A stretch of DNA of 64,000 nt, from assembly GCA_900074885.1 (NCBI GenBank), contig FJUW01000076.1, forward strand, positions 219,995-283,994, written 5' to 3'. Numbering within the stretch: the stretch's first letter is position 1; the number at the start of each line of letters is the position of its first letter. Shown piece by piece: positions 21,985 through 34,379 of the stretch. Under the pieces are notes generated by a model, which worked only from the letters and a program-made list of their open reading frames with translations, made no database searches and was not told the origin of the DNA. Made by a program: the position numbers and the translations under genes. The stretch comes from Rhynchosporium graminicola. Lineage: Eukaryota; Ascomycota; Leotiomycetes; Helotiales; Ploettnerulaceae.

Positions 21985-22439
21985 GGTTGATAGAGCGGAT
22001 GAACCTGATTATGAAGACTTACGCTAGTGCATGACGATGGAGATATGGTCCCACAGTAATACAATAACGAGATGTGAAGTTCTACTCTTTGGATAGCCTG
22101 GAGTTCGGGGGTTTGATACAAACATTTGGGCTTACAATGCCTTAGGGCCTGTTTGGCTCGGAAGTGTTGAACTCGTCATTTATATAAGTGCCGAAGCACG
22201 TTTCTACTACCGTTGGACCGCTTCAAACACGACGATTAAATTAAGTATTATTAAAAATGTATCTGATAAAAAAGATGCCCCTAAATGCTAGCGCTCTAAA
22301 CAAATAGTTTTAATCCTAATCAGGCTTGGCGTCGAATTTAGAGTACTGTATACGTAAAGTCCTGGCAGATCTATGTTAATTGAGTTTTTTATATATATAT
22401 ATGATAGATACTGGAATTCGCCACCAGCCCCGATGTCAT
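21985..22439. other. Intergenic, AT-rich stretch at the end of the cluster
   Basis: No gene seen. A GGGCCTGTTTGG sequence at 22145 resembles hAT-type terminal repeats, but no partner end was found. Confidence 0.5.
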
Positions 22440-23760
22440 TGAATTATGTCTAGGAGGCGATTCCTTCATGCCAGAGTTCGCACGTGCGAGGAAAGCGCGC
22501 CTCATCATGAGCAATAGATCCCAGAAAGCATGCCTTTGGTTGCTCAGCCATACTGTATTTGGCACCCAAACTTGGCGGTCGAAGAGACACATTGAGAGCA
22601 ACTCTCGCGCATCTATCCTTCTATGCGTTATCAAGTTGGACGAGCCTGTGCTGTTGCTGGATACGACACTCTATACGCCGAGTTATTTTTGCGTTTAGAC
22701 GTGTTAATAGCGGAAGAGGCTCGGGAGAGCGTGACGGGAGGTATTGGCACCTTAAATATCTTTCCACAGATCATTGAATCGTCAGTCAGATATTCGATCA
22801 TGAACGACCACAAGCGCTCGATTCACATCGATGCTCCCGAAAGCCCGATTTTCCTCAATGGCGCCACTCAGGTGCTTCGGCAGCTGGAAATCCGCAACGT
22901 GCTGTATGAGCATAAGATCGGGATAAGTAAGCGCCAACCGACTTCAGCCTTTAGATATAGGGCCAGATTGCAATCTTCCTCCTGATGATGTCTGGGCCAC
23001 CGATGACCAGGAGTATTTGACACAGTTCGAGACGCAGCTACTCTATTCTCCTCTACCGTCCGACACCCACTGTGAGAAAGGACCTCTTGATTCAAATCGC
23101 TGCGTGACACGGTAATATCGACCGCGACGCACGCCTACGTCGCCCAAAGTTGAGCTCAGAGAGAAGCTGCTGTCGGTAATTAGAGGTCTCTGCAACAACA
23201 CGATTTTTGGTTCTCGGTGGACTGGTGAAATTGAGATTAAAGCCATGATATTCGAGAAAGGCGAAATTTCCCAGATTAAGAGTGCTATCAATGCTCGCCG
23301 CATCTTGAAAAACGATATCTCGACAGTGTCGAAGGACATGGACAATCTTACCTGACGGTCTTTGCGGCCAAAGAGTGAGATGCTGTTCGGCCTGGCTCGA
23401 AAGTGCCCTGTAATCGTGCAGCAGATCGTCACCACCGCTATCATTTGCGACTATAAGAATATATGCAATAAGTTCAGCGGGGAATTCCGGCTTGGAAGTC
23501 ACCTCAGCATGGCTGCAAGGCAGAGTGAATCCTCTTACTACTTCTAAGATCTGAAAGGACGACAGGAAGCTGAAGATGCAAAAGGCGACGCCAGGAGAAC
23601 ATCATATTGGCGTGATGAGGACTATTTTATTTATCCATATCAAGAATCTTCCAGTAACGCCCTTTGTCGCATCAATATGGGCATTATGGAGAGTGAGAAT
23701 CTGAGCTTTGATCCATCTGAAGAGTTTCATCCAAGGTCTCTGCAGTGAAAATTGAGAGCA
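22440..23760 (+). pseudogene. Decayed fungal gene of unknown function
   Basis: Several plus-strand pieces in changing frames look like one eroded protein. They are a segment with CLWLLSHTVFGTQTW (from 22468), then VGRACAVAGYDTLY...IAEEARE (from ~22626), then LLYSPLPSD at ~23040, and further on SSSNALCRINMGIMESE...DPSEEFHP (~23650-23735). Such blocks resemble a large fungal family of hypothetical proteins (recalled; no function known). Frame changes near 22600 and stops interrupt it. Between 23092 and 23502 the minus strand instead carries an unrelated open frame (see next entry), so the locus may be a mosaic. Confidence 0.4.
23092..23502 (-). pseudogene. F-box-like gene fragment
   Basis: An open minus-strand frame of 136 codons starting without an ATG (first codon GTG, frame open further upstream). 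Its beginning, FPAELIAYILIVANDSGGDD, resembles an F-box-like N terminus, and a later HVLRHCRDIVF stretch fits such proteins. There is no start codon and no continuation, so it is called a fragment. Confidence 0.35.
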
Positions 23761-23769
23761 TGCATGAGC

Positions 23770-24925
23770 TATTCAGGAACTGTTGCGCAAAGTGCAATGT
23801 TGCCAGTATGGCTATGTATTGGGATTGCGCAAATCGGATGAGCTACCATTACCAAAAGATTCAAAGAGTACATTAAGTATCTATGCGAGTCAAGTATCTT
23901 GCAGCTTTTGTAGCCTGTCATTTTCATGCGTTCATCTCCAGAACCCTATCGCCCCAGGATCTTTTACCTCACCATACTTTAATGCAATGACTAATTAGCT
24001 ATCTATAGAACACTTCCTTCATGTTGAAGACACGCATTGATGGTTGTTCTATGCATGAGAAGTGTGGCGTCTCGAACAAAGAGAGCACCTGGACGGATGG
24101 CCCCTAAGCAGCTCAACCGGAGCCGCACATGACTTATGACTATTACTTCTGGAGAATTGGACTGCAACAATGGTGAGATTCCATTAGTATTAGACTAGAT
24201 CTTCAATATTATTTCAGTATAAGATAAAAAGACTACGACGTCGAGTTCCACAATTCGCGACAATATTCTCAAGCTTGTTAAAACCGTCTTCGACACTCTC
24301 GAAATTTAACCAAAACTTTTTGCAAGCCTGCCCTTATCCGCTAGCGATTTCATCACTTGATAATGTTCACTTCGCGCTTTCTATCCTATTCTTAGACTAA
24401 CTTAAGAAGATAGAGATACACAATTCTTCGTCCGCGTCATCAAGTATCTTTCAGAAGGTCATCTGCTTGTATTATCCGAACACACAAGCTTTCTGACGCC
24501 CTCAATTTCTTCAAAAAGTACCTTCATTTCTTTTCACGAAAAAAAGTCTTCATGTGTTTCAGCTTTGTCTTGAGTATCGTTCTGAAGTAGCACGAACTCG
24601 TATAAGAGCCATATGATCTTCAGCCACGAACGTCTCGTTGGTCAACGGGTTCTAAAATTGTATCCAGAATACGAGATCTTGAATTTCTGTTATCAGCTCT
24701 ATCAACAGATACGGCAACCACAGATGGCATTTCTGCTCGTACGATATAATCAAAGGTTCAAAATCAAGTAGAATTGTGTCGGGGAAATCCTTCAAGATGA
24801 GCTGAAACCCTTTACATATCATCTGTGTTTATCAGTGGGCATATAAGACCTGTCTCCCATGGAAGAACATTGATCTTAAGAACAGTAACCACATTTTACT
24901 TCTCGATTCAAGTCAAGCCATCATC
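23770..24925. other. Intergenic with possible eroded coding remnants
   Basis: The minus strand at about 24540-24780 reads partly like protein (for example ETFVAEDHMALIRVRATSER), with several stops. No gene could be reconstructed. Nothing else recognised. Confidence 0.35.
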
Positions 24926-25465
24926 ATGCACCTCTCACACCTCTCTTACTTCGCCCTCCCCCTTCTCGTAGCAAGCACTCCCACCGGCACAAATCCCAAT
25001 CCATTTTTCTACAAGTCCCTCACCCTAACCTTCTCCGGCGGCCCAGCATCCTACACGCTCACCTTCCCAGCCGATGGAAGTACATACAGCACCAACAACA
25101 ATCTGAGCATCAACCGGATCGCTAGCAGCGACTTCAACATTTTCTACAATTGTAACTTCTACTTCGCGGACGACGGTGGAAAGGCAGTTGTTACCAAGCC
25201 AGGGGCAGATAATACGGAGATTCAGGTCGGATCACCGAGAGCTGTCACTGGTGTTAGTTGTCAGCCAACTCCGGGAGGTTCGAACTCGTGCTTGCCTACG
25301 TATGGTATGTTCAATTTCTTCTCCTGGGAAGGGTCTTGGGGTGCTTGATACTAACGAGAAATAGCCGACTGCCAGTGGTGCGGTGGTGAAAATGGTCAGG
25401 GTGGATGCTATTCTTTGAATTGCTGTTCAGGGTACTGCTTTGGTAACAAGTGCCGTGCTTTCTAG
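24926..25465 (+). CDS. Small secreted cysteine-rich protein
   Basis: 159 aa in two exons, 24926-25304 and 25365-25465. The 60-nt intron (GTATGT, perfect TACTAAC branch, TAG) is essential: it joins a Thr/Gly/Ser-rich beta-type domain to a compact Cys-rich C terminus. A cleavable signal peptide is predicted (MHLSHLSYFALPLLVAS). The mature chain has 10 Cys, seven of them in the last ~35 residues (DCQWCGG...GCYSLNCCSGYCFGNKC), a spacing that suggests a disulfide-knotted fold. Small secreted Cys-rich proteins may be effectors, antimicrobial or surface proteins. I do not recognise a named family. It lies outside the cluster proper. Confidence 0.75.
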
Positions 25466-28400
25466 TCAAATTTCTGGTCTTAGAAGATGATTCTATACCT
25501 GCGTATTTTTGAAATTATTCTGGAAAGTGTTCCTGCACCTGTTTCCGATTGTCGTTTTGAGAGGAAGTCTGGAGGTTTGCTACTATCAAAGAATCGAATA
25601 AAGAATTGAAGCATCGCATCGAAACAGCTTATTGACTCTCTTTACTCTAGTTGACTGTTGAGATAATATTCGGTTCAGAGAGCGCCTCCGAGAAAATTTG
25701 AAAAAGTCTTGTTTTGAGCTTATGGAGTAGACCAAAGTAAGCGCGATAGAACCACTGACTTGAGCAGGTTTAATAGCAACTGCTGAGAGCTGCCGATGAG
25801 TAAAATATAAATACTCGGGTTACTACTCATGTATTTGATACATCGCCAGTCTCGGAATTCTCCTTACCAGACTGCTATTGACAGGCTTTGCGCCTTCACG
25901 ACTGGGCACACTACTTTGTCTGCGTCAATTTCTTCATCTGTATTTCAAAACCACTGTAGATTTTGGAACACTATCTGACATTACCAAAAGCTGGTAGATT
26001 ACCGGGGAAGTTGTGATAATAATAATGGGTATTAAAGTGAAGAATATTGGATCTATGTGCTACAAAAGGGAGGTGCCACCGTGTGAAGCCCAGCACTATA
26101 TCTATTGTACTGGGAAATATTTTCTTCTCCATGCGTTACCAACCTACAGCTTCTTTCTTGCTACTTATTTTGGGCCTATCTGCCAATCTGAGTCGCCTTG
26201 ACCTTCTCAACATATATCAAAGATTACCGTCATCTGCTTGACATTTTTAACCCCATCAGAAGGTTCAAAGTAGCTCAAGATATCGTAAGAGAGACCCTTC
26301 TCAAAATCGAAAATTCCAATAGCCTTGACACACTCTTCAATCAATCTGACAGCCAATGCCTCGATATTGGCCTGCAGGTATGTGACCTTGCCTCCTCCAA
26401 CAAGCGGGAAATCGCCTTCTTCTTCTATTGAGAAAGTTCTTACTCTCCTCAACTCGAATGGAAATAGCGAAATACTATCCTAAACTGCAGTGCAATCAGT
26501 CAGAGGGGTGTGTATTTTTGGCATATTGTTTTCCGTGGATCTTGGGTGCCTTGAGCCTCTATCGCGAATTGACCTCACCCGAAAATCCTCCATTGGTTGA
26601 ATAATCTTTCTCGAGGATCTACAGCAACTGCCGTTGTTGTTGTAGTCGAATTTTGCATACCAGGATATGGAAAGAAATTAACTCTGGCGGAAGTAGAATC
26701 CGTTCTACTGGGCTGAAGTCCAATCATGTGTTGATATTCGAGGAATCCAGGATGTAGGAAGTCGAAGAGAGATGTCTCAAGACCCTTCGGCGAAAAGATC
26801 GTTCATCCCCTCTTTGACTCACTTGATTTGAATCGTGCGACTGTCAGTCAATAATGGTTTATATTATGCTTTTGCCATTTGTTCTATACCTCTTGTTTCC
26901 TATGCCCCCGCGGACAGGCCTCACACACTCGGGGAAGCGAGCCCCACAAAATATTGGCTACAGTAATGCTGACGGCCCTAGGAAGCTTGACCAAACCTTA
27001 GGGACATCAATCAATGACCAGCACAATAGCATCGCGATACCTCTGAAGTACGAGAGGCCAAAGGGAACACATGGCGTTACTCGGGTCCTATCGCGACAAA
27101 TGATACGGCTGTTTATTGGAATAGAAGGCCCAGAACCAGCAACAGGACCTGGAAATGGCGATGCGTGCGCAAATCCATCATCCACCCAGAGTTTCGCTTC
27201 AAGAACAGCCATTCTGCCTCTTGAACCTCAACAGTAATCGGAGGTCAGATAGAGGGAGCTGCACATTCTGCGAGATTGGGTGGAGCTGTCGGATCCTGGG
27301 AATCTCGAAGAATCTGCTGCCTTGCGCTCTCTTCACCCACAAAGATCAAGCGCCTTCCCCTCGACGGTCTCTACCAATCGACATTCTATACCTGTAATCT
27401 GGTCAGGTCAAAAAGTGTTGTACATGGCTACAAAACAACAGTCACCTGGGGTCTTCATCTCTAGCTATGGAAAAGGAGTGCTGGTAAAGCTTGCCCTCAA
27501 TATATTGCTCTAGGTGCAGAACTTCTCAGAAGAGTTCTGTTATTCTCTGCCACCCATCTGGCAGAGTCCGTGCGACCTGTTTCCTACGCGGCATATGATC
27601 GCGGAATCTAGGGCCATTTGATACTGAATGCAAGAACTGGCGATATGACAGTGCTGATCTGGGGAGGGGTAGGTTTTTAATTGCGAATCATTCCACGGTA
27701 GGTTTCAGTATCTCCGCTAGAGAATTTCGTACCATTACAAAACGTTATTATGAATTCGTTGGACTTTATATCTTTCGCGGATTCGTGTATTGCCCCAAAT
27801 TTCATCCCACTCATGGAACCTAGTCTACGAATCATGAGTATTGTTGTGTTTCCCATTCTGTCTTTGTTTCTCCTGGCTTCCAACTTCTGCATCCGACAGA
27901 ATCTTCCATTTCACACCAGCCCCCCTCACGAGTTTTGGTGATAATTGCCATGATGTCGCGATAAGCTGGCGTCTTGGTGTCTTGGGCATCTGCCGGATTG
28001 TAGCCCTCTTGGCGATTGATGTCCTTCCGCATCAATGTTAGCCACTTCTTGGAAGTAACATCAAGCGGCTTGGTGCCTATTCGTAGCTTCCACGAATGGC
28101 TACGCAAAACTTGACGAAAAACCTTAGGGCCTTGGAATACTAGACAAAGCTTGAGGCAATTAGGCTGTGCCTGCGATAATACCCCGCGTTTATGTTTGCC
28201 ACTGAGGTCTTTTCCTGTACCTGGTTTTCTCTTCTCAATAATCGCTTCTGACTGGCCATCATCACGGCCAAGCACATATGATAGCATGCTGTAGTATAGC
28301 AATATCTCTGCGATCAAGATTGTGCGAGAGATAGAGCGACCAGGAAATTCTCAACAGGTATGGAGCCCGCTCCGCCAAGTCCCTTATTTCCTTCCCTTTT

Positions 28401-28651
28401 CAGCAGTTCTCTGTATCCTACTGCAAGATCAGAGCCTAGCAGCCGGTCAAAACGGCTTGGAGCGGTGTGAAGGTGGAAGATTGAAGATACATCATGACTA
28501 GGCGGTCGAGAGAGTCGCGAGGGTATATATGATCAAGTGCATGCGCAGTTTTGAGCTCTTTACCCCCCTCCTCAGCTCAAACATTAGTCGTCTCACCTGG
28601 ACCTACTGCAAGTGCATTTAAAAGCTTGTTGTTCATAAGCATCTCGTCAAT
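25466..28651. other. Gene-poor interval with uncertain ORFs
   Basis: 3.2 kb. The frames of 80-160 codons seen here (minus 26207-26452, plus 26854-27237, minus 27832-28317) have no signal peptide or motif I recognise and no convincing exon partners. The minus frame at 27832-28317 has protein-like stretches (for example RIGTKPLDVTSKKWLTLM) and may be the remnant of a hypothetical gene. Confidence 0.4.
27832..28317 (-). pseudogene. Possible remnant of an unknown fungal gene
   Basis: An open frame of 161 codons with fairly protein-like composition. A central segment (RIGTKPLDVTSKKWLTLMRK) and a C-terminal GGWCEMEDSVGCRSWKPG stretch look like real coding sequence. No start context, domain or flanking exons were recognised. 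It could equally be a chance frame. Confidence 0.25.
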
Positions 28652-30481
28652 ATGCGTTTCACTCCCTCTGTCGTTGGCGTGCTCGCCCTTGCGAGTGGTG
28701 CCGTTGCAGTAGAGATGGCAGTTGACGAGGCACTCGCTGAGTGTAAGTATTCTTTCGATCCAAATTAACATCTGTGACCTGCTAATCATGACTAGCCTTC
28801 TACGATTCCGGCCTCGCCATGGACCAAATGATGAGCGCCAAGTTGGCTCATTGGGAAATGGAGGAGAAGATGGGAATCATGGCTCAAGGGTTTCCAGCAT
28901 GGTCCAAGAAAGTTACATGCGCCAACGGCATCGCCAATGCCATGCCAGGTGTACCAGGCCATCAATTCAAGTGCCGAAATGTAAGTCATGAACTCATGTT
29001 CTTGTAAACATTGGCTGACCTATGAAGATGGATCTCTACTCCTTCGTCCCCATGGCTGATCTTGGATGCCCTAATGCAATGGGCTCCGGGTCCTGGGGAT
29101 GGACTGACGAGAAGTCTGGACGTGAGTTCGTCGCTGCTGGATGTTACTATGGTACATCTTTCTTGGAGATTCTCCCAACTGGACAGCTTGTCAAGCTTGG
29201 ATTTCTGTAAGTTATCCACACTCAATCATTTTCGAACAACCAACTAACCTGTTCAGTACTTCCTACGCAGCTTTCGGCTCAGGATCCAGATGGAAGGAGC
29301 TCCGAGGATACAAAAACTACATGGTCATCGGAAGCGAGCTGAACGACCACGGAGTCCAGATCTTCGATATGACGAAGCTCCTCACCGTCAACCCTGCCAG
29401 CCCGGTCATCTTCGATGGCACAAATGCCACTACTAGTGATTTGACCAGTCATGTCCAGCCATCCATCTTCGGTCGTTCCCACAACGTCCATGTTCACAAC
29501 TCTCTTCCATACTTCGTCACCGTCGGAATGGGTCCAAGACTTCAAAATGAAACCAACTGCTTCTCAGGTATCATCTTCTGGGATGTCACCGATATCAGCA
29601 ACCCAAAGCACGTTGGATGTGCCGGAGAGGATGGATATGTTCATGACATTCAATGCTTGATCTACAAAGGACCTGACACCAAGTACGTCGGTACCGACGT
29701 CTGCTATGGATACAACGAGGATTCCTTGACCATCTACAATGTCACCGATAAGGCCAATGCCAAGATCATCTCAAGGACTTCCTATACTGGAGCTTCTTAT
29801 ACTCATCAAGGAGAAGTCCTTGACAAGGAATGGCAACAATACCTCATCCTTGATGACGAGACTGACGAGGTCAACTCTAGAGGTCCAGCTGCTGACAAGT
29901 ACCCTGTCACCTATGTTTGGGACATTTCATCTCTCGAGGCACCAAAACAAACTGGTCTCTACAAGGGAACCACCACAACTATCGATCACAATCAGTACGT
30001 CATTGGCGACCATGTCTATCAGTCCAACTATGGCTCTGGTCTCCGTGTCTACGATATCTCTTCTATCCCTTCGAATTCTAAGGGTACCGATGTTTGCGAG
30101 GTTGCATACATTGATATCCTCCCCGAGGATGATAACCTTCCAGGAGGTGGCAACGTGACCTACTCTGGTACCTGGTCCCACTACCCATACTTCAAGTCAG
30201 GCTTTGTCTTCATACACACCATTGAGCGTGGTGCATTTGTCGCCAAGGCATCTCAGGCTTTCCCCAAGTGCCAAAAGTCTTGCAGCGCCGATAACTGTCT
30301 CCGTGGACTGCGTTCCGCTGATAAGCTTGCTGAGAGCCAGGCATTCTGTGGTGAATTCACTAAGACTGTCAGTGTCAATGTCACGGCTGTTGCTGCGAAG
30401 GCGCCTTACGTTGCTGCCGCCTGCGCTGGCAATGTTATCTCTCGTGTCAGCTCTGCTTGTGCTTGCTTACCTACCGCTTAG
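28652..30481 (+). CDS. Secreted LVIVD-repeat (choice-of-anchor B-like) protein
   Basis: 559 aa in four exons: 28652-28742, 28796-28980, 29028-29206 and 29257-30481. Introns of 53, 47 and 50 nt are all GTAAGT donors with CTAAT/CTGAC/CTAAC branches. The signal peptide is MRFTPSVVGVLALASGAVAV. The body contains repeated beta-propeller-like blades of the LVIVD type. Examples are YMVIGSELNDHGVQIFDM, YVGTDVCYGYNEDSLTIYNV and a later VYQSNYGSGLRVYDI, each with 'V.S....I.D....P' spacing. A Cys-rich C-terminal segment follows (CQKSCSADNCLRG), with a small-residue tail. Family members are secreted or surface proteins of unknown biochemical role. All junctions restore frame. It is not obviously linked to the cluster. 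Confidence 0.88.
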
Positions 30482-32529
30482 ACGTAGACAATCGATTCTT
30501 TGAAAGATAAGACATAAATGTTAGATCCATGAAGGTCATGAATATAATGAATAATTTGTACATACATTTGCATTCATCTAACGAGAAATGGGAATAAATT
30601 CTACTTATCGTTGCTTGACTTCGTAGCAAATATCAATTCCTCGGGAAATTTCAAATACTTGAGCTCTTCTATATCATTTTGATTTTTAAAACTCGAGCCG
30701 ATTGAAAGAACCTCGCTATCCGTTGCTTTCGTACACAAAGAGAGAGCAGCAATATCTATATGCACGACCTATTCCAATCCCAATCAACTATCTCGCACTT
30801 TCCCTCTCCTCTAATAAATGTATTGATCTAACACATTAATCCAACATAAAGAATCATAGCTCCTCTCCACACCCTCGAAACTTGAATAGACTAGTCCTAA
30901 CACATTTCTCGGTCAAGAGAAATGAGTGTTTTGATTTTACCTATCCTGGCCGGCATCTCGCTTGGCCCACCCGAAAGTCAAACAAGCATATTCTGGAGCT
31001 TATATCTTCTTAGTCGCAGTAAGAGCTTCTTAGTCGCAGCAAACTGTTATTGTTTTTCAAATAAGCTTGTACCTCCCTCGTTATGCATGCTTTATTCTTC
31101 AATGATGTTTCGAAGCTTAGTCTCGTAAGCTTTGCCCTTTTGATATTTCTCGTGTTCGTCTCCATCCACGTTTCGAAACTCAGCCCAACCATCATTTTTG
31201 CAACTCGCAAAGCTCTACACGGACTTCCTTGTTAGCGCTCACAGCTCGTACCTGAAGCGTCTCTACTGTTCTCCGTGTAGTCGTTTTAATCGACGGTTTT
31301 CTTGAGGACTACACAACAAAACATAGCAGCCTTCGGAAGCATAAGTCCAGCATTTCAACAGCTTGTACTTTTTTTTTTTGAGCTCTCGCCTTAGGTTATC
31401 TTCTGGTAGGAGAAAGAGATGTGGATCGATAGCCGTGAGGAATAAACAGAGTGTGGTGTTAGTTCTTGCGTTACTGTACGAAGCATTGCGAAGCTCTTAA
31501 GGAGGGCAGTAGCGACGCGCTAACCGTGTCTGTACTGGTGCCGCCTTCTAGACCCTTGATTATAAATTTTAATCTCTTTATATTATGAGATTCTCTTCTT
31601 CAGATAGTCGGCACCTTAAGGACACTGCGAGCTGATATGAAAATCAATATAGACAGTTTGAACCACTAGCCCTTCTGAATATACGGGATAGGTTCACAGC
31701 TAGCTTTGATCATCCGGTATTTATAATATTCTACTGCAGATGGTATTTCTGATAGCAAACGTAAAAGTTAATGCCACAGCTAAATCGCTATACGTGAATT
31801 GCTAAATCGCCATATGCTAAAATTCTAGTAACTTGGCGAGTGCATCTAGAGAACTACCTAGGTACCCCCACCTGGATACATATATACTAGAGGGCATGGC
31901 TATTTATGTATAATAAAACCTTTCATAATTACTTGATTACTCTAAAGGCTGAGGAACACAATTGAAGTTATTCAGAGACTTTGATATAGACTGTAGTTGC
32001 AGTACGAAGGCTTAAAGAGGGGCACGTTGATAAGTATGAGGAAATCATATCAAGGGAGAGGGAGATATACATAGCGTAGCATCAATGTATCATTCAGATA
32101 GTATAGGAGATGCTATAATAGTGAGTGAAGTAGCGATTCAGAGAAATGTAATTCTGGGGGGTGAGAGGTATTTACCTAGGATGCAGAGTATGAAGATGAG
32201 CTTGATGATGAATTTGTATCAGGGGCTAATCATGCAGTCTAGGTATATAGTTATTCGTACAAATCTTGGTGGTGACAAATGCACGTCGCACTTTCAGCTC
32301 GCTTGACTAGCGTATGACGATTTAGCTGCGGCCAAAATCAAAGCAGAAATAGAAGGGGTCATTATCATACCGAACTACTTAGCCGGCTTCATTAGTGCTC
32401 AGTTATGATTAACTATCATGAAAGAAGCGCGCTAGTGCGAGTCGCAGTGAAACATGTATATAGAAGAAAGTACAGAGCGGTTCTAAGATATGAACTGATA
32501 AGCTGTGAATGTATGTCTATACTCATATA
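30482..32529. other. Gene-free interval between the LVIVD gene and a pseudogene
   Basis: Progressively more AT-rich with no supported gene. A 14-bp direct repeat (CTTCTTAGTCGCAG) occurs at about 31006 and 31026, and a poly-T run at ~31369. Confidence 0.5.
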
Positions 32530-33060
32530 TCGAGCCGTAACTTCTCAGCCAGTAAAAGTTTTACATCCCTCTTCCATCATAGCCGTGAACATATCCTCGA
32601 CTTCCTCACCCGCCAAACAAGTTGAACCAGAAACACTCTATCGCATTTAGTCCGACCTTCAGCCAGGCCTGCCACTCGGATTTCCTAGGCGCCAGATACT
32701 CTTCTACCTTGACCCACTGTGATTAGAGCTCGTGATCTTCACTTGGGTCGTCCCGGGCCGCCGCCATCGAGTTCAGAATGGCTTCGTCTACTATAATACA
32801 CACTCGGTGGCGAGCATGGAGCTGATATAGCTCGAGATCCATCCTTTCAGCTTCCAACCACTTCGCGAACGCATCTCGGACTGCATCGGTATCCACCCTG
32901 TCGAGGTCGCGGTCTTCCACAACATCATTCACGAAACGCCGCTTCATCTCCTCATTTACGACCGTTGTCGAATGACGGCTCGGTGCTAGGAGCCATGAAC
33001 GGTTTCGGCCGCAGGTCTGTGTCAACTGCGTATGCGACGTACGTTCTCAGCATCGCTAGA
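32530..33060 (-). pseudogene. Decayed GC-richer gene remnant, unknown function
   Basis: On the minus strand, 33025-32723 is open, and a second frame upstream (TYVAYAVDTDLRPKPFM) appears to join it through a frameshift near 32990. After its stop a third stretch (KVEEYLAPRKSEWQAWLKVG) reads on in the region 32690-32620. The composition is markedly more GC-rich than the surroundings. The central block (VDTDAVRDAFAKWLEAERMD) looks like real protein. No domain was recognised. It is interpreted as a broken gene at the edge of the AT-rich block. Confidence 0.4.
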
Positions 33061-34379
33061 AAGAGTGCGAACTAGACGTCTGATTTCGGCGTGCAAGTGG
33101 TTCAGAAGATAGTAAAACACCAGATTATTAGGTGCAAGTTGCGAAGCTTTGACAGATCGGGCACCTCCATGCTCGTCTCAGCCGGGTGGTATTTGGTGAG
33201 TTGAAATTTAGGGTCACCAGAGAGGTGGACGTGATGATGATGAGGCGCGGGGATAGCTGACGTAATAATGCGACGATGAGTATGCGTGTGGTAACCTATT
33301 TTTAATAGCGGTATTTGAATATTGCTGCGGAATTTTGACTGACTGCAAATAGTTGCTGGACTAGGTATCTTAAGGAAGACAGATATCTAGATAAGAATGA
33401 GTACGGAAAAGTTTAGAGGGCAAAGTTCACAGCGATCTATTACCTTCGATTCAGTAATTTCTCCCAATAGTCAATCGGAATTTATCGGGAGCATGCAAAG
33501 TTTACAAGATAATCACAACTTTACAAAGGGATACACGGAGGATTATCCCAAGTGAGCTTGTCAGGTACTAGATGTACAGCTACCAAAGGATAACGTTATA
33601 TAGGTTCTATTACTTTCGTATTATTATACTTACAGATTCGTCTTTTGCTCGTAAGAGTAGAAAGATACGCAGAAATATGACTGAATTAGAATAACTAGTA
33701 GTAAGGCTTTGCCTATTCTATATTACTTATCAAGGAGAGCTTGAGTGATCCACGGCCTACCTTCTATGCAGTAAGTTGATTGGTACTTTCAACAGACCTC
33801 ATTTTAGCTAAGTACTTCGGCGAATCGACTGAGAGACTCCAGCTGAGAGATGATCTCATATTACACGATAAGCTCAACACTTGAATAGTTCAAAAATGCC
33901 ACTATTACCTTAGGAAGTGTATAAACCTACTGTCATATAACTTAGAAGTATTAACAGAATCCTTTGATCCTTCTATTCTGACTATTAGCACCATTTTTTG
34001 ATGAAATTTGACGATACATCACCTTGCGGGTAGCTGCGCAGCCTCACCAACCTACTCCCCGCCTACTACTTTGATTGATTATTGTAACTCTTATTTTGTG
34101 GCCATGAGCATAAAGGGATATTCAGAAGTCTTACGAATGATTCGTTTCATCTATAGGAGTATAGAGAGTAATAGTAGTATGGAAGTCTTAAGAATGATCC
34201 GCTTCATCTATAGGAGAAAAGAGAGTAATAGTAGTATGGAAGTCACTGAAATCAAGAAGATACGAATTCAATATGCTTTAGTATACCAATCGGAGTCTTC
34301 GATCCGTATTCCCTATATATCACGGGACAGGACATATCACGGGACAGGGACAGATACTTAGTGTCTATTAGTTATCACT
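33061..34379. other. Transition zone to the AT-rich retrotransposon block
   Basis: No gene recognised. It contains a 57-bp tandem repeat (34125-34238). Composition becomes strongly AT-rich from about 34370. Confidence 0.5.
34125..34238 (+). repeat. 57-bp tandem repeat, two copies
   Basis: The unit begins GAAGTCTTA at 34125 and again at 34182; a third GAAGTC start at 34239 begins to diverge. Copies differ at a few bases. The unit length is a multiple of three, so a 117-codon frame crosses it, but nothing else supports coding. Confidence 0.8.

Noticed and set aside
22145..22400. GGGCCTGTTTGG as a hAT-type terminal repeat
   Set aside because: No matching inverted end or target duplication was found nearby.
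26854..27237. 127-codon plus-strand frame with a hydrophobic start
   Set aside because: The beginning looks like a signal peptide, but the rest is low in protein-like features and the minus strand is equally open.
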